Shown: positions 15,448 to 25,423, counted from the first letter of the stretch. The stretch: DNA of 64,000 nucleotides from Tenacibaculum discolor (GCF_003664185.1 NZ_RCCS01000006.1:124001-188000), one strand, 5' to 3'. Notes: generated by a model not told the origin, from the sequence alone. Numbers and translations: made by a program.

Positions 15448-16902
15448 ATGAAACAAGTGAAAACAATTTTAATGATTTTAGCAGCTATGTTTTTAATGGC
15501 TAGTTGTAAAAATGAAAAGTCTGAAAGTATAGCTATGAAGAGCGCTTCAGATATAGCAGTTAAAGGAACGATAGAAGCAGAATTAACAGCTCCTCCTCAT
15601 GTTCCAGCACCTGTTGGTAATAGATCCGCAAAAAAGTTACTGGTAAACATGGAAATTCTTGAAAAAGAAGGAACTATGACTGATGGTGTAGAATATGTTT
15701 ATTGGACGTTTGGTGGTTCTGTTCCAGGAAGCTTTATAAGAACTAGAGTAGGAGATGAAGTAGAGTTTACACTATCAAATCATCCAGATAATAGATTACC
15801 TCATAATATCGATTTACATGCAGTTACAGGACCAGGTGGGGGAGCAACTTCATCATTTGTAGCTCCAGGTCATGAAAAAACATTTTCATTTAAAACATTA
15901 AACCCTGGATTATATGTATATCACTGTGCTACTGCGCCTGTAGGAATGCATATTGCTAACGGAATGTATGGACTAATTTTAGTAGAGCCAGAAGGAGGTT
16001 TACCAAAGGTTGATAAGGAATATTACATTATGCAAGGAGACTTCTATACAAAAGGAGAAAATGGAGAGCCAGGTTTACAAGCTTTTGATATGAGAAAAGC
16101 AGTAGATGAAGATGCAGATTATGTAGTGTTTAATGGAAGTGTAGGAGCTTTAACAGGAGATAATGCAATTACTGCTAATGTTGGCGAAACAGTACGTTTA
16201 TTTGTAGGTAATGGAGGGCCTAACTTAACATCATCTTTCCATGTTATTGGTGAAATTTTTGACAATGTACATATAGAAGGAGGAGATGTAATTAATAAAA
16301 ATGTTCAAACAACTTCTATTCCAGCAGGAGGGGCAGCAATCGTTGATTTTAAAGTCGACGTTCCTGGTACTTTTATTTTAGTAGATCACGCTATTTTTAG
16401 AGCTTTTAATAAAGGAGCTTTAGGAATGTTAAAGGTAAAAGGAGAAGAGAGTAAAAAGGTTTATTCAGGGGTAAAACAAGAAGGTATTTATAACCCAGAA
16501 GGAGGTACTATTCAAGAAATGCCAAATGGTAAAGAAGATAAGGCCGTTGCTTCTAAACAAGAAAAAACATTAGCACAAAAAATAGCTGATGGTAAACAGA
16601 TTTATACGAAAACATGTTTTGCTTGTCACCAAGCGAATGGTGAAGGAATTCCAAATGCATTTCCTCCTTTAGCAAAATCAGACTACTTAAATGCTGATGT
16701 TAAGAGAGCTATCGATATTGTTTTACATGGTAAAACAGGAGAAATAACTGTAAATGGTCAAAAATATAATAGTGTAATGACTAAACAAGCGTTGAATGAT
16801 CAAGAAGTGGCAGATGTACTAACTTATGTTTACAACTCATGGGGCAATAATAAAACCAATGTTAGTGTAAATACTGTAATGGAAGTAAAAAGCGCTCACT
16901 AA
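15448..16902 (+). CDS. nirK: Copper nitrite reductase NirK with fused C-terminal cytochrome c
   Basis: 484 residues; lipoprotein signal ending LMASC, so membrane-anchored and periplasm-facing. Two cupredoxin domains (~65-340) carry all expected ligands: type 1 copper His119, Cys160, His168 and Met173; type 2 copper His124, His159 and His314; catalytic Asp122 and His265. Residues ~375-470 form a class I cytochrome c domain with CFACH (390-394), likely the built-in electron donor; a Met in YNSVMTK is a candidate axial ligand. The enzyme reduces nitrite to nitric oxide in denitrification. First gene of an operon with nirV and the SCO-like gene, behind an FNR-type palindrome. Confidence 0.92.
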   Translation: MKQVKTILMILAAMFLMASCKNEKSESIAMKSASDIAVKGTIEAELTAPPHVPAPVGNRSAKKLLVNMEILEKEGTMTDGVEYVYWTFGGSVPGSFIRTRVGDEVEFTLSNHPDNRLPHNIDLHAVTGPGGGATSSFVAPGHEKTFSFKTLNPGLYVYHCATAPVGMHIANGMYGLILVEPEGGLPKVDKEYYIMQGDFYTKGENGEPGLQAFDMRKAVDEDADYVVFNGSVGALTGDNAITANVGETVRLFVGNGGPNLTSSFHVIGEIFDNVHIEGGDVINKNVQTTSIPAGGAAIVDFKVDVPGTFILVDHAIFRAFNKGALGMLKVKGEESKKVYSGVKQEGIYNPEGGTIQEMPNGKEDKAVASKQEKTLAQKIADGKQIYTKTCFACHQANGEGIPNAFPPLAKSDYLNADVKRAIDIVLHGKTGEITVNGQKYNSVMTKQALNDQEVADVLTYVYNSWGNNKTNVSVNTVMEVKSAH

Positions 16903-16931
16903 AAACGTAGTTAAAATTTAAATTAAAAGAA

Positions 16932-17708
16932 ATGAAAACTATTTTAAGATTGACAATTTGTATATTTTTCTTAGGCATTTTCCATATGAATTGTCAATCT
17001 AAAATGGTTCCTATTAAAGGAGGGAGTTATATTCCTTTGTACGGTAGAGATTCAGCAACAGTTACGATTCAAGATTTTTTAATGGATGTATACCCTGTAA
17101 CTAATGAAGAATTTTTACAGTTTGTAAAAGAAAATCCGAAGTTGAGAAAATCTAAAGTAATTAAGCTGTTTGCTGATAAAAGTTATCTTATTAATTGGAA
17201 AAGTGATACAGAAATAGGAGAGAAGCTTAGTTTAAAATCACCGGTAACCAATGTTTCATGGTTTGCAGCTAAATGTTACTGTGAAAGTAAAGGAAAAAGA
17301 TTACCTACTGTGGATGAATGGGAATATGTGGGAATGGCTAATCAGAAATTACCCGATGCAAGAACTTTAAAAATGTATAATGAATACATTTTAGGATGGT
17401 ATGAAAAACCAAGAACTTTCGATAATGTTATAGGGTCAACATTTAAGAATTATTGGGGAGTTTATGATATGCATGGGTTGGTTTGGGAATGGACTTCCGA
17501 TTTTAATTCAGTATTGGTATCGGGAGAGTCTAGAAAAGACGTTGATAACGATAGTAATTTGTTTTGCGGAAGTGCAGCAATAGGATCAACAGATTTAATG
17601 AATTATGCAGCTTTTATGCGTTATGCTACTCGTGGAAGCTTAAAAGCTAAATACACAATGCGAAACTTGGGTTTTAGATGTGTAAAAAATAAAGATACAG
17701 CACAATGA
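16932..17708 (+). CDS. nirV: NirV-like formylglycine-generating-enzyme-family protein
   Basis: 258 residues with an N-terminal signal whose hydrophobic stretch ends at FHMNC, consistent with a lipoprotein. The rest is an FGE/SUMF1 sulfatase-modifying fold: VPIKGGSYIP, MDVYPVTNEEF, SPVTNVSWFAAKCYC, GKRLPTVDEWEY, VYDMHGLVWEWTSDF and GFRCVKN in canonical order. The paired catalytic Cys of true formylglycine-generating enzymes are not seen near the C-terminus. Such proteins next to nirK are known as NirV; their exact function is unsettled but linked to nitrite reductase. It lies 29 bp after nirK and overlaps the next gene by 4 bp. Confidence 0.8.
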   Translation: MKTILRLTICIFFLGIFHMNCQSKMVPIKGGSYIPLYGRDSATVTIQDFLMDVYPVTNEEFLQFVKENPKLRKSKVIKLFADKSYLINWKSDTEIGEKLSLKSPVTNVSWFAAKCYCESKGKRLPTVDEWEYVGMANQKLPDARTLKMYNEYILGWYEKPRTFDNVIGSTFKNYWGVYDMHGLVWEWTSDFNSVLVSGESRKDVDNDSNLFCGSAAIGSTDLMNYAAFMRYATRGSLKAKYTMRNLGFRCVKNKDTAQ

Positions 17709-18424
17709 AAGTAGTAAAATATATAACGATACTTCTTTTCTCAATTACTTTATTGAGTTCATGTAAAAAAGAAAAGAATAATATGAGTTTAGCAACAGTA
17801 TATGAATGCCCAATGTTATGTGAGGGAGATAAAACGTATACTGAAGAAGGAGTTTGTCCAGTTTGTAAAATGGATTTAACACAAAAAGATCAAAAAGAGG
17901 CTAAAGAAATAGCTTTAGCAACTGATATTTCTGAAAGTTCTATATTCAATTTAACATCAGAATGGAAAACTGAAGAAAATAAAAGTATTCATTTAGAAGA
18001 TTTAAGAGGAAAAACTTTGGTAATGGTCATGATTTATACTACTTGTAAAGCTGCTTGCCCAAGATTGGTGGCTGATATGCGTAATATTGAGGCTAAAATA
18101 CCAATGAAGTATAATAGTGATTTACAATATGTTTTAATCAGTATTGATCCTAAAAATGATACTCCAGAAAAACTTAAATCTTTTGCTAAAGAAAATTATA
18201 TGGATGATGAGCATTGGACTTTTCTACAAGGTACAGAAGAATCAGTTAGAGAGTTTGCAAATGTGTTGGCAGTAAAATACAAACAAATTTCTCCGTTAGA
18301 TTTTTCACATTCAAATATAATAAGTGTATTTAATCCGGAAGGGGAGTTAGTGCATCAACAAGAAGGTTTAGGTGTAGACAATAAAGAAACTGTAGCAAGT
18401 ATTTTGGAAACAGTAAAAAAATAA
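17705..18424 (+). CDS. SCO1/SenC-family copper chaperone with heavy-metal-binding motif
   Basis: 239 residues, lipoprotein signal ending LLSSC. After it comes a short metal-binding module, YECPMLCEGDK...CPVCKMDL (residues ~35-58), of the type found in copper-efflux proteins. The remainder is a thioredoxin-like SCO domain with CKAAC (Cys114, Cys118) and His202 in DFSHSN, the three copper ligands. Probable role: copper delivery to NirK or redox control of its copper sites. The start overlaps the nirV stop (ATGA), so the three genes are translated as one operon. Confidence 0.85.
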   Translation: MKVVKYITILLFSITLLSSCKKEKNNMSLATVYECPMLCEGDKTYTEEGVCPVCKMDLTQKDQKEAKEIALATDISESSIFNLTSEWKTEENKSIHLEDLRGKTLVMVMIYTTCKAACPRLVADMRNIEAKIPMKYNSDLQYVLISIDPKNDTPEKLKSFAKENYMDDEHWTFLQGTEESVREFANVLAVKYKQISPLDFSHSNIISVFNPEGELVHQQEGLGVDNKETVASILETVKK

Positions 18425-18444
18425 GCTGCCATATGTTTCCTATT

Positions 18445-18483
18445 AAAAACGTCTTTTAGAAATTTCTAAAAGACGTTTTTTTT
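18445..18483. terminator. Terminator between the nir operon and the DinB-like gene
   Basis: AAAAACGTCTTTTAGAAA and its perfect complement form a 17-18 bp stem flanked by A- and T-runs, so it can act for both converging units. Confidence 0.85.
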
Positions 18484-19015
18484 ATGAATTGTTTTTTTCA
18501 AATTGAGCCTGTATAAACTCTTTTGATTTTCCTTTTGCTATTGAAGCAGTTTGCCATTTATCGTTTAAAATCATCTTACCTATATAAGCTATTTGACCTA
18601 TATGATAAGGAAAATGAGCTATTTGTCTGGTAATACTTTCAATTAGTTTAACTTGTTTATTCCTGATAAGAATTGGTTGATTGAAATTTTCTTCATTTAA
18701 TGAGTCTAAAGCAGAAAAAAGACAATTCCAACCCTTTTCCCATTGAGCAATTAATTCATTTTTAGATAAATCATGAGTTTCAAATTCAGCATCTCTATCT
18801 CTCCAATCTTTTTCTCCATCAGAAGTAAAAAAGTCTGTCCAACGAGATAACATGTTTTCAGATACATGTACAATAATAGCAGCAATGCTATTACTTTCCT
18901 CATTGTATTTCCAGTGTAAGTCCTTTTCTTCTAGTTGTGCAATCGTTTTATCAGCTACCTCTTTATACGATTTAAATTGGGTAGTGATATTCTCTAAGTA
19001 TTCTTTTACCATCAT
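18482..19015 (-). CDS. DinB-superfamily protein (DUF1572-like)
   Basis: 177 residues from the first of two adjacent ATGs at 19015 and 19012; an earlier in-frame ATG at 19030 lies inside the terminator hairpin of purA and is unlikely. The three His of the DinB-like metal site are visible: IIVHVSENM in the second helix, and HFPYHIGQIAYIGK near the end, which is typical of DUF1572 proteins (YfiT/DinB four-helix fold). Likely a metal-dependent thiol or small-molecule transferase; substrate unknown. It may be read through from purA or have a weak start of its own. Confidence 0.8.
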   Translation of the reverse strand: MMVKEYLENITTQFKSYKEVADKTIAQLEEKDLHWKYNEESNSIAAIIVHVSENMLSRWTDFFTSDGEKDWRDRDAEFETHDLSKNELIAQWEKGWNCLFSALDSLNEENFNQPILIRNKQVKLIESITRQIAHFPYHIGQIAYIGKMILNDKWQTASIAKGKSKEFIQAQFEKNNS

Positions 19016-19042
19016 AAAAAAGGAGCTCAATTGAGCTCCTTT
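19016..19042 (-). terminator. Terminator after purA
   Basis: AAAGGAGCTCAA/TTGAGCTCCTTT is a perfect 12-bp palindrome followed, on the minus strand, by a T-run. It lies between the purA stop and the DinB-like start. Confidence 0.85.
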
Positions 19043-19047
19043 AAATT

Positions 19048-20319
19048 TTATCTATTAATTGTTTGTTTTCTATCAGGACCTACAGAAACTATTTTTACAG
19101 GTACACCAGTTTCTTTTTCAATAAACGCGATGTAGTCTAATAAGTTTTGAGGTAATTCATCAGCAGAAGTCATTTTTGTTAAATCATCTTCCCAACCTTT
19201 GAATTCAGTATAGTTTACACTTACATTTTCTGGCTCAATATTATAAGGTAAGTGAGAAATTTCTTCTCCTTTATAGTTGTAAGAAGTACAAACTTTTAAA
19301 GTATCGAAACCAGATAATACATCACCTTTCATCATCATTAATTGTGTAACACCGTTTACATCAACCGCATATTTTAACGCAACTAAATCTAACCATCCAC
19401 AACGACGAGCACGTCCTGTTGTAGCTCCAAATTCATGACCAACTTTAGCCATAGTAGCTCCGTCTTCGTCAAATAACTCTGTTGGGAAAGGTCCAGAACC
19501 TACACGAGTAGTGTATGCTTTAAAAATACCGAAAACTTCACCAATTCTATTAGGAGCAACTCCTAAACCAGTACAAGCACCAGCAGCAGTTGTGTTTGAA
19601 GAAGTAACGAACGGGTATGTTCCAAAATCGATATCTAATAATGATCCTTGAGCTCCTTCAGCTAAAATAGTTTTACCTTCTTTGATAGCGTTATTTAAAA
19701 ACTCTTCAGAATCAATAAACTGTAATGTTTTTAATTTTTCAATTCCTCTAGAAAACTCAGCTTCTAACTCATCTAAATCATAATCGATTTGAACATCAAA
19801 GTATGCTAACATACTTAAATGTTTTTCAGTTAAAGCTCTATATTTTTCTTTCCAGTTGTCTAATTCTAAATCACCAACACGCATTCCATTTCTACCAGTC
19901 TTGTCCATATAAGTAGGCCCAATTCCTTTTAAAGTAGATCCGATTTTTGCTTTTCCTTTTGAAGTTTCAGAAGCAGCGTCTAATAATCGATGTGTTGGTA
20001 AAATTAAATGTGCTTTACGAGAAATTAATAATTTAGAAGTATAATCAATGTTATGTTGATCTAAATTTTCTAATTCTTTTTTAAAGATAACAGGATCGAT
20101 AACTACTCCGTTACCTACCACGTTTAAGGCTGTTTTATGAAAAATTCCTGAAGGAATTGTGTGTAATACATGCTTGTTTCCATCAAAAATTAGGGTATGA
20201 CCTGCGTTAGGACCTCCTTGAAAACGAGCAATAATATCGTAGTTTTTTGTTAAAACGTCTACAATTTTACCTTTTCCTTCGTCTCCCCATTGTAAACCAA
20301 GTAATAAATCTACTGCCAT
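19048..20319 (-). CDS. purA: Adenylosuccinate synthetase
   Basis: 423 residues, full length. GLQWGDEGKGKIVD is the GTP-binding/catalytic signature with the essential Asp, followed by RFQGGPNAGHTL with the catalytic His; TSSNTTAAGACTGLG and TTGRARRCGWLD are further family signatures. Makes adenylosuccinate from IMP and aspartate with GTP, the first committed AMP step. It lies 24 bp downstream of the Fur-family gene on the same strand and ends at its own terminator, so the two are probably co-transcribed from the promoter at 20818. Confidence 0.97.
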   Translation of the reverse strand: MAVDLLLGLQWGDEGKGKIVDVLTKNYDIIARFQGGPNAGHTLIFDGNKHVLHTIPSGIFHKTALNVVGNGVVIDPVIFKKELENLDQHNIDYTSKLLISRKAHLILPTHRLLDAASETSKGKAKIGSTLKGIGPTYMDKTGRNGMRVGDLELDNWKEKYRALTEKHLSMLAYFDVQIDYDLDELEAEFSRGIEKLKTLQFIDSEEFLNNAIKEGKTILAEGAQGSLLDIDFGTYPFVTSSNTTAAGACTGLGVAPNRIGEVFGIFKAYTTRVGSGPFPTELFDEDGATMAKVGHEFGATTGRARRCGWLDLVALKYAVDVNGVTQLMMMKGDVLSGFDTLKVCTSYNYKGEEISHLPYNIEPENVSVNYTEFKGWEDDLTKMTSADELPQNLLDYIAFIEKETGVPVKIVSVGPDRKQTINR

Positions 20320-20343
20320 TTAGTGTGTTGTTAAGTGTGTGTT

Positions 20344-20793
20344 TTATTTGTTGTTTCTTTTTGTTCCGTAGAAGTATAATGAGTGATTGTGAATATCAAT
20401 ATCAAAAACATCTTCAATTGTTTTTTTGATAATTTGAATTCGAGGATCGCAAAACTCTTTCACTTCACCACTGTCAGTAAGTATAACATGATCGTGGTTT
20501 TTATCGAAGTAACTCTTCTCATATCGAGCCATTGACTGCCCATCAAATTGGTGCTTACGTACCAAACCGCAGTCTAACAATAAATCCATCGTATTGTAAA
20601 GTGTAGCCCTACTAACACGATAGTTTTTGTTTTTCATTTTAATGTATAAAGATTCGATATCAAAATGCTCATCAGCATCGTAAATCTCTTGTAAAATAGC
20701 GTAACGTTCAGGTGTTTTACGGTGTTTATTCTCTTCTAAAAAAGAAGTGAATACTTTTTTTACAATTTCTTGATTTTCGGCTGAATTACTCAT
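20344..20793 (-). CDS. Fur-family transcriptional regulator
   Basis: 149 residues. Winged helix in the N-terminal half ([40 protein letters not shown]) and a metal-binding dimerisation half with [19 protein letters not shown]. The usual second CxxC pair of the structural zinc site is absent; only one Cys of EFCD is seen in that region. It may be Fur or PerR; the sequence alone does not decide. It sits upstream of purA, an arrangement common in Flavobacteria. Confidence 0.85.
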   Translation of the reverse strand: MSNSAENQEIVKKVFTSFLEENKHRKTPERYAILQEIYDADEHFDIESLYIKMKNKNYRVSRATLYNTMDLLLDCGLVRKHQFDGQSMARYEKSYFDKNHDHVILTDSGEVKEFCDPRIQIIKKTIEDVFDIDIHNHSLYFYGTKRNNK

Positions 20794-20817
20794 TTATTTT
20801 TAAATTTTACGAAAGGA

Positions 20818-20849
20818 CAAATTTACGTTTATTTCTTGATAAAATACAA
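20818..20849 (-). promoter_or_regulatory. Promoter of the fur-like/purA unit
   Basis: Minus strand TTG (20849-20847), 21 bp, then TAAATTTG (20825-20818): good fit to the Bacteroidota promoter consensus, about 25 bp before the Fur-family ATG. Confidence 0.6.
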
Positions 20850-20867
20850 GGATGTTAAAAACGAAAT

Positions 20868-23084
20868 TTACAAAGTATTAACACGCTCAACTTTTTGAAC
20901 GCCTTCTACTTGTTTCATGTTATTAATTAATTTATCTAGTTGAGTCTTGTTTTTTACACTTAACGATAGCTTTCCATCAAATACCCCATTGTCTCCAGAA
21001 ATATTAATACTATGGATAAACACATCCATACTATTAGAAATTATTCTAGTAATGTTATTTACGATACCTTTATTATCCATACCAGAAAGGTGTAAAATAG
21101 CTGTAAACTCTTGCTTGGTAGAATCAATCCATTTAGCAGGCATAATTCTGTAAGCATAGTTAGACTGTAACGAAATAGCATTAGGGCAATCATTTTTATG
21201 TACCTTAATTCCTTCATTAATAGTTACAAATCCAAAAACTTTATCACCAGGAATAGGAGAACAGCATTTAGCCAAAGTATAATCTAACGTTTGCTCTTCT
21301 TTACCAAAAACTAAAGCATCATATTTATTAGTAACTTCTTCTTTTTCTGATATTTCTTTTGAAGGAGAACGTCTAAAGGTATTCTTGATGAATCCCATAA
21401 GACGATTACTTCTTTGAGCAACAAACTCTTTAAGTTGTGTATTGTCTATAGCACCATTACCAACCCGATAAAATAAATCGAAACTAGTTTTTAAGCCGAA
21501 ATAACTGGCTAACTCATGAATAACTTTTTCATTTGAGTTAATTTTTAAATGACGTAGTTTTCGTTGTAAAACAGCTTTTCCTTCTTCTGCTATTTTCTTT
21601 TCTTCTGCTTTTAAAGCCGATTTAATTTTAGCACGTGCTCTAGCCGTAATAACAAAGTCTAACCAACGCACATTAGGTTTGTTGTTAGAGGCGGTAAGTA
21701 CTTCTACCTGATCTCCACTTTTTAATTCGTGACTTAACGGCACTAGCTTTCCGTTTACTTTTGCTCCACGACACTTTAATCCAACATCGGTATGTACAGA
21801 AAAGGCAAAATCTAATGCTGAAGCTCCTTTAGGAAGTGATTTTAAATCTCCTTTTGGAGTAAATACATAGATTTCTTTGGCATAAAGGTTTAGTTTAAAG
21901 TCTTCAACAAAATCTACAGCATCTAAACTCTGGTTTTCTAAACTCTCTTTTAAACGATTTAACCATCCTTCTAAGCCATTTTCTTTAACAGAACCTTGTT
22001 TGTATTTAAAATGAGCAGCATAACCTTTTTCAGCTATTTCATCCATTCTTTCTGAGCGGATTTGAACTTCTACCCATTTTGCCTGAGGGCCAATTACTGT
22101 TATGTGCAATGCCTCATATCCTGTTGATTTTGGTTGGGAAATCCAATCTCTTAACCTAGCAGGATTTGGCTTAAAAAAGTCAGTAACGATAGAATAAATT
22201 TTCCAAGCATCAAACTTTTCATCTTCAGAAGTAGGCTTATATATAATGCGAATAGCAAACTTATCATACACTTCATCAAAAGTTACGTTTTGTTTACGCA
22301 TTTTTCTACGAATAGAAAAAATAGACTTAAAACGACCTTTTATTTCATAAGCAAAACCTTCTTTATTTAAAGCTTCTTTTAAAACACTAGTAAAGCTATC
22401 AATATACTTTTGTTGGTCTTCTTTGCTTTCTTTTATTTTGTTAGCAATATCTCTATAAACATCAGGTTCTGTATATTTTAAACCAAGATCTTCAAGTTCA
22501 GTTTTAATATTATAAAGTCCCAAACGGTGTGCAAGAGGAGCATAAATATACAAGGTTTCAGAGGCTATTTTTACCTGCTTATGAGGAGGCATAGAATCCA
22601 TAGTTTGCATATTGTGCAATCTATCAGCAATTTTAATAAGTATTACTCGAACATCATCATGCAATGTGAGTAACATTTTTCTAAAATTCTCTGCTTGTAT
22701 AGAGTAATCTTGTTCTTGCTTTAGGTTTGAGATTTTAGTCAATCCACTAACAATACGAGCTATGTTTTCTCCAAACAAACGCTCCATATCATCTAAGGTA
22801 TAGTGCGTATCTTCAACAACATCGTGTAGTAAGGCAGCAGCAATAGAAGTTGCCCCCAAACCTATTTCGTCTGCAACTATTTTAGCTACAGCTATAGGAT
22901 GATAAATATAAGGTTCTCCTGATTTTCTACGTTGTTCAGAGTGTGCTTCTACAGAAATATCAAAAGCTTTACGTATCAGTTTTTTATCATCTTCAGATAA
23001 TGTTTGATATGTACCTTTTAATAAATTTTTATACCTATTTGCTATCTCTTTGTTTTCTTCTTCTATCGTTGCATTATAACTCAT
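20868..23084 (-). CDS. RelA/SpoT bifunctional (p)ppGpp synthetase/hydrolase
   Basis: 738 residues with the full long RSH layout. The N-terminal HD hydrolase domain shows YIYHPIAVAKIVAD, AALLHDVVEDTHYT and RLHNMQTM. It is followed by the synthetase domain (GRFKSIFSIRRKM, KSTGYEALHITV), a TGS domain (YVFTPKGDLKSLPKGASALD) and a C-terminal ACT domain. Both active sites look intact, so it should both make and degrade (p)ppGpp, the stringent-response alarmone. It is a single minus-strand gene, separated by 74 bp from the Fur-family gene downstream. Confidence 0.93.
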   Translation of the reverse strand: MSYNATIEEENKEIANRYKNLLKGTYQTLSEDDKKLIRKAFDISVEAHSEQRRKSGEPYIYHPIAVAKIVADEIGLGATSIAAALLHDVVEDTHYTLDDMERLFGENIARIVSGLTKISNLKQEQDYSIQAENFRKMLLTLHDDVRVILIKIADRLHNMQTMDSMPPHKQVKIASETLYIYAPLAHRLGLYNIKTELEDLGLKYTEPDVYRDIANKIKESKEDQQKYIDSFTSVLKEALNKEGFAYEIKGRFKSIFSIRRKMRKQNVTFDEVYDKFAIRIIYKPTSEDEKFDAWKIYSIVTDFFKPNPARLRDWISQPKSTGYEALHITVIGPQAKWVEVQIRSERMDEIAEKGYAAHFKYKQGSVKENGLEGWLNRLKESLENQSLDAVDFVEDFKLNLYAKEIYVFTPKGDLKSLPKGASALDFAFSVHTDVGLKCRGAKVNGKLVPLSHELKSGDQVEVLTASNNKPNVRWLDFVITARARAKIKSALKAEEKKIAEEGKAVLQRKLRHLKINSNEKVIHELASYFGLKTSFDLFYRVGNGAIDNTQLKEFVAQRSNRLMGFIKNTFRRSPSKEISEKEEVTNKYDALVFGKEEQTLDYTLAKCCSPIPGDKVFGFVTINEGIKVHKNDCPNAISLQSNYAYRIMPAKWIDSTKQEFTAILHLSGMDNKGIVNNITRIISNSMDVFIHSINISGDNGVFDGKLSLSVKNKTQLDKLINNMKQVEGVQKVERVNTL

Positions 23085-23239
23085 ATAATAAAACTCTTTT
23101 ACTCATTAGGTTTATAATAAAAGTAGTACAAAGAATTATATTGGGCAAGTTTTGTAGGGAAATGTTTGTTGTAAACTTGTTACTTTTACAAGCAAGTAAA
23201 AAATACTAGAAAATAGAAAGAATTTAGAGTATATAAAAG

Positions 23240-24616
23240 ATGAAAAAGTACGTATTAAATTTCCTGTTGTTATTTGTTGTTTTTCAAGTGTATAGCTTTC
23301 AGGAAGTTGTTGGTAAAGAAAATAAAGCTACAACTTTAAAAGAAAAAGAGGTTCAGGAAGAAGAAGTAAAAACTCAAAAAACATATCCTGATAGTTTTAT
23401 TCCTCCAAAATATATTCAAAAAGAAGTTTATTCGGTTAAAGAAGTTCCAAACCCAAAAAAGAATGGTGCTAATGGGTTTATATCTGACCCCAATAACTAT
23501 ATAAATGAAATTGAAGAGCAACAATTAAATTTAAAGCTTTGGGAAATAGAACAAAATACAACAGCGCAAGTAGCTGTTGTTATTCTTAAAAGTATAGGAA
23601 AGGAAGTACCTAAAAATTTTGCTGTTAAATTATTTGAAGAATGGGCAATAGGCGATAAAGAAGTCGATAACGGATTACTTATTTTAACGGTAATAGATCA
23701 ACGAAGAACAGAATTTGAGGTAGGGTATGGGTTAGAACCTATTTTAACTGATATTGTTTGCCATAGAATAGGAACAGACGAGATTGTACCGTATTTTAAA
23801 GAAGGAGAATTTGGTAAAGGATTGCTATCTGCTGTTTCTAGAGTAGAAGAAATAATTAATAAACCTGATGTTATTGATGAAATTTATGCTCAGAACATTA
23901 ATTATTATAATGAAGAGGAAACTAATTTTTTTAAGAATCCGCTTTTTTTATACCTACTTTTTTATTCAATAGTTGGCTTATTTATAGGAGGTTGGTTTAG
24001 TATAAAAGCTAAATCAATAGATAAATCTAAGGAAGATCTTTATGATAAATATCAAGATATGAGCAAGCTTGGGTTAGGTTGTTTACTCTTTTTATTTCCA
24101 TTACCACTTTATTTTATTAATAGATATGTAAAAGCTAAGCTTAAACGATATAGATTTTCTCCTCGTTTTAGTAAAAAGAACGGAAAGCAACTTTATTTAA
24201 AAGATGAATGGAGTGAAAACAGTTTTTTAGAGAAAGCACAAATTCTTGAAGAAAAAATTAAGTCAAAAGAATATGATGTCTGGGTTACAGAAGATGAAAG
24301 TGATATTTTGATTTTAGAGTATGAAGGTTCTAGTAGAAAGTATTCTAATTGTAAAAAATGTGGTTATAAAACCTATGGAAGAATTAGTACGAAAATTATA
24401 TGTAAAGCAACTTACGACTCTAGTGGCGAAAAAAAAGAAGACTATTTATGTAAAAACTGTAACTATCAAGAAAGTAAAACAATAATAATTCCAAGATTAG
24501 AAAGAAGTAGTAGTTCTTCTAGTTCTGGAGGATCTTCATGGTCATCCTCATCGTCATCATCTTCAAGTTTTGGAGGTGGTAGTTCAGGCGGGGGCGGAGC
24601 AGGAGTAAGCTGGTAG
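23240..24616 (+). CDS. TPM-domain protein with zinc ribbon and Ser/Gly-rich tail
   Basis: 458 residues with a signal peptide (VLNFLLLFVVFQVYSFQ). Residues ~75-215 are a TPM (YgcG/Psb32-like) domain: GFISDPNNYI, TTAQVAVVILKSIG, DNGLLILTVIDQRRTEFEVG and GYGLEPILTD. Two membrane segments follow (~235-258 and ~278-298), then a cytoplasmic part with a four-Cys zinc ribbon (CKKCGYKTYG, CKNCNYQ), and a low-complexity tail of Ser and Gly ending GGGGAGVSW. Tails of this kind are usual in YgcG proteins. The biochemical role is unknown; some TPM domains have acid-phosphatase activity. Monocistronic by position. Confidence 0.8.
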   Translation: MKKYVLNFLLLFVVFQVYSFQEVVGKENKATTLKEKEVQEEEVKTQKTYPDSFIPPKYIQKEVYSVKEVPNPKKNGANGFISDPNNYINEIEEQQLNLKLWEIEQNTTAQVAVVILKSIGKEVPKNFAVKLFEEWAIGDKEVDNGLLILTVIDQRRTEFEVGYGLEPILTDIVCHRIGTDEIVPYFKEGEFGKGLLSAVSRVEEIINKPDVIDEIYAQNINYYNEEETNFFKNPLFLYLLFYSIVGLFIGGWFSIKAKSIDKSKEDLYDKYQDMSKLGLGCLLFLFPLPLYFINRYVKAKLKRYRFSPRFSKKNGKQLYLKDEWSENSFLEKAQILEEKIKSKEYDVWVTEDESDILILEYEGSSRKYSNCKKCGYKTYGRISTKIICKATYDSSGEKKEDYLCKNCNYQESKTIIIPRLERSSSSSSSGGSSWSSSSSSSSSFGGGSSGGGGAGVSW

Positions 24617-24682
24617 ATAAAAAAAATAAACATCTAGGCTTTTTCCTGTACATATATTTGTTGATATAGTATAACTTTGTAT

Positions 24683-24791
24683 CATAATTCAGAATTCAGA
24701 GGAGACACAAAAAGAGCTAGTCCCCCCTGAAATATCATTTAATTATGGTATTTGAACCTCCGGTCTTTTAAAAAGTTCGGAGGTTTTTTTA
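24683..24791 (+). ncRNA. Candidate small RNA ending in an intrinsic terminator
   Basis: The 246-bp gap between the TPM gene and the sigma factor holds three consecutive potential hairpins. CAGAGGAGAC pairs with GTCCCCCCTG (24699-24730 region), ATATCAT with ATGGTAT (24732-24751), and AACCTCCG/CGGAGGTT with a T-run is a terminator (24755-24791). A -7-like box TAACTTTG lies near 24668-24682 but no TTG at the right distance is seen. The terminator is too far (138 bp) from the TPM stop to be obviously its own. A 6S-Flavo-type RNA is one possibility, not verified. Confidence 0.45.
24755..24791 (+). terminator. Intrinsic terminator of the candidate small RNA
   Basis: AACCTCCG (24755-24762) and CGGAGGTT (24778-24785) with a T-run directly after. 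Confidence 0.8.
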
Positions 24792-24862
24792 TTCTTCAGG
24801 CAACCTTTTTTCAAATCCAGTAGTCTTTATATTTGTAAGGCTATAAAAACGTACCTATTGAT

Positions 24863-25423
24863 TTGAAAATTATTTCACTACATAATAAAGAAGCTTCGCT
24901 TATAAAACAAGCAAAGAAACAGAGTAGAGAAGCTCAACAATTAATATTTGAGCAACACTCCCCAAAAATGTTAGGAGTTTGTAGACAGTATGTTAAAGAT
25001 TTACATCATGCAGAAGATTTAATGTTGCAAGGTTTTTTTAAAGTTTTTACCAACATTGAAAAATTTAAAGGAGAAGGAAGTTTTGAAGGTTGGATTCGTA
25101 GAATTATGGTAAATACCTGTATAAGTTATTTGCGAAAAAAGAATCCTGTTCAAGTATCATATGAAGACTTTGTTTTTAATGGTGTTGCAACAGAAAGTCT
25201 TGAAAACACATCGGTAGAAGATATACAAAAGTTAATAGATGAGTTACCTGAAGGGTATAAGTTAGTTTTTAATTTATATGCTATTGAAGGATATAAACAT
25301 TCAGAGATTGCAGAAAAATTACAAATTTCTGAAAGTACCTCTAAGTCACAATTATTTAAAGCTCGTAAATGTTTACAAGCAAGCTACGAGAAAATTAATC
25401 AAGTAAGAAATGTCAAGCAATAA
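24863..25423 (+). CDS. ECF-type RNA polymerase sigma factor
   Basis: 186 residues with a TTG start. Region 2 is LGVCRQYVKDLHHAEDLMLQ followed by GFFKVF and region 4 is LPEGYKLVFNLYAIEGYKHS with an EIAEKLQISESTSKSQLFKA helix-turn-helix. There is no region 3, as expected for an extracytoplasmic-function sigma factor. It overlaps the following gene by 14 bp, and that gene looks like its anti-sigma partner. Together with the outer-membrane-type protein after it, this suggests an envelope-response operon. Confidence 0.92.
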   Translation: MKIISLHNKEASLIKQAKKQSREAQQLIFEQHSPKMLGVCRQYVKDLHHAEDLMLQGFFKVFTNIEKFKGEGSFEGWIRRIMVNTCISYLRKKNPVQVSYEDFVFNGVATESLENTSVEDIQKLIDELPEGYKLVFNLYAIEGYKHSEIAEKLQISESTSKSQLFKARKCLQASYEKINQVRNVKQ

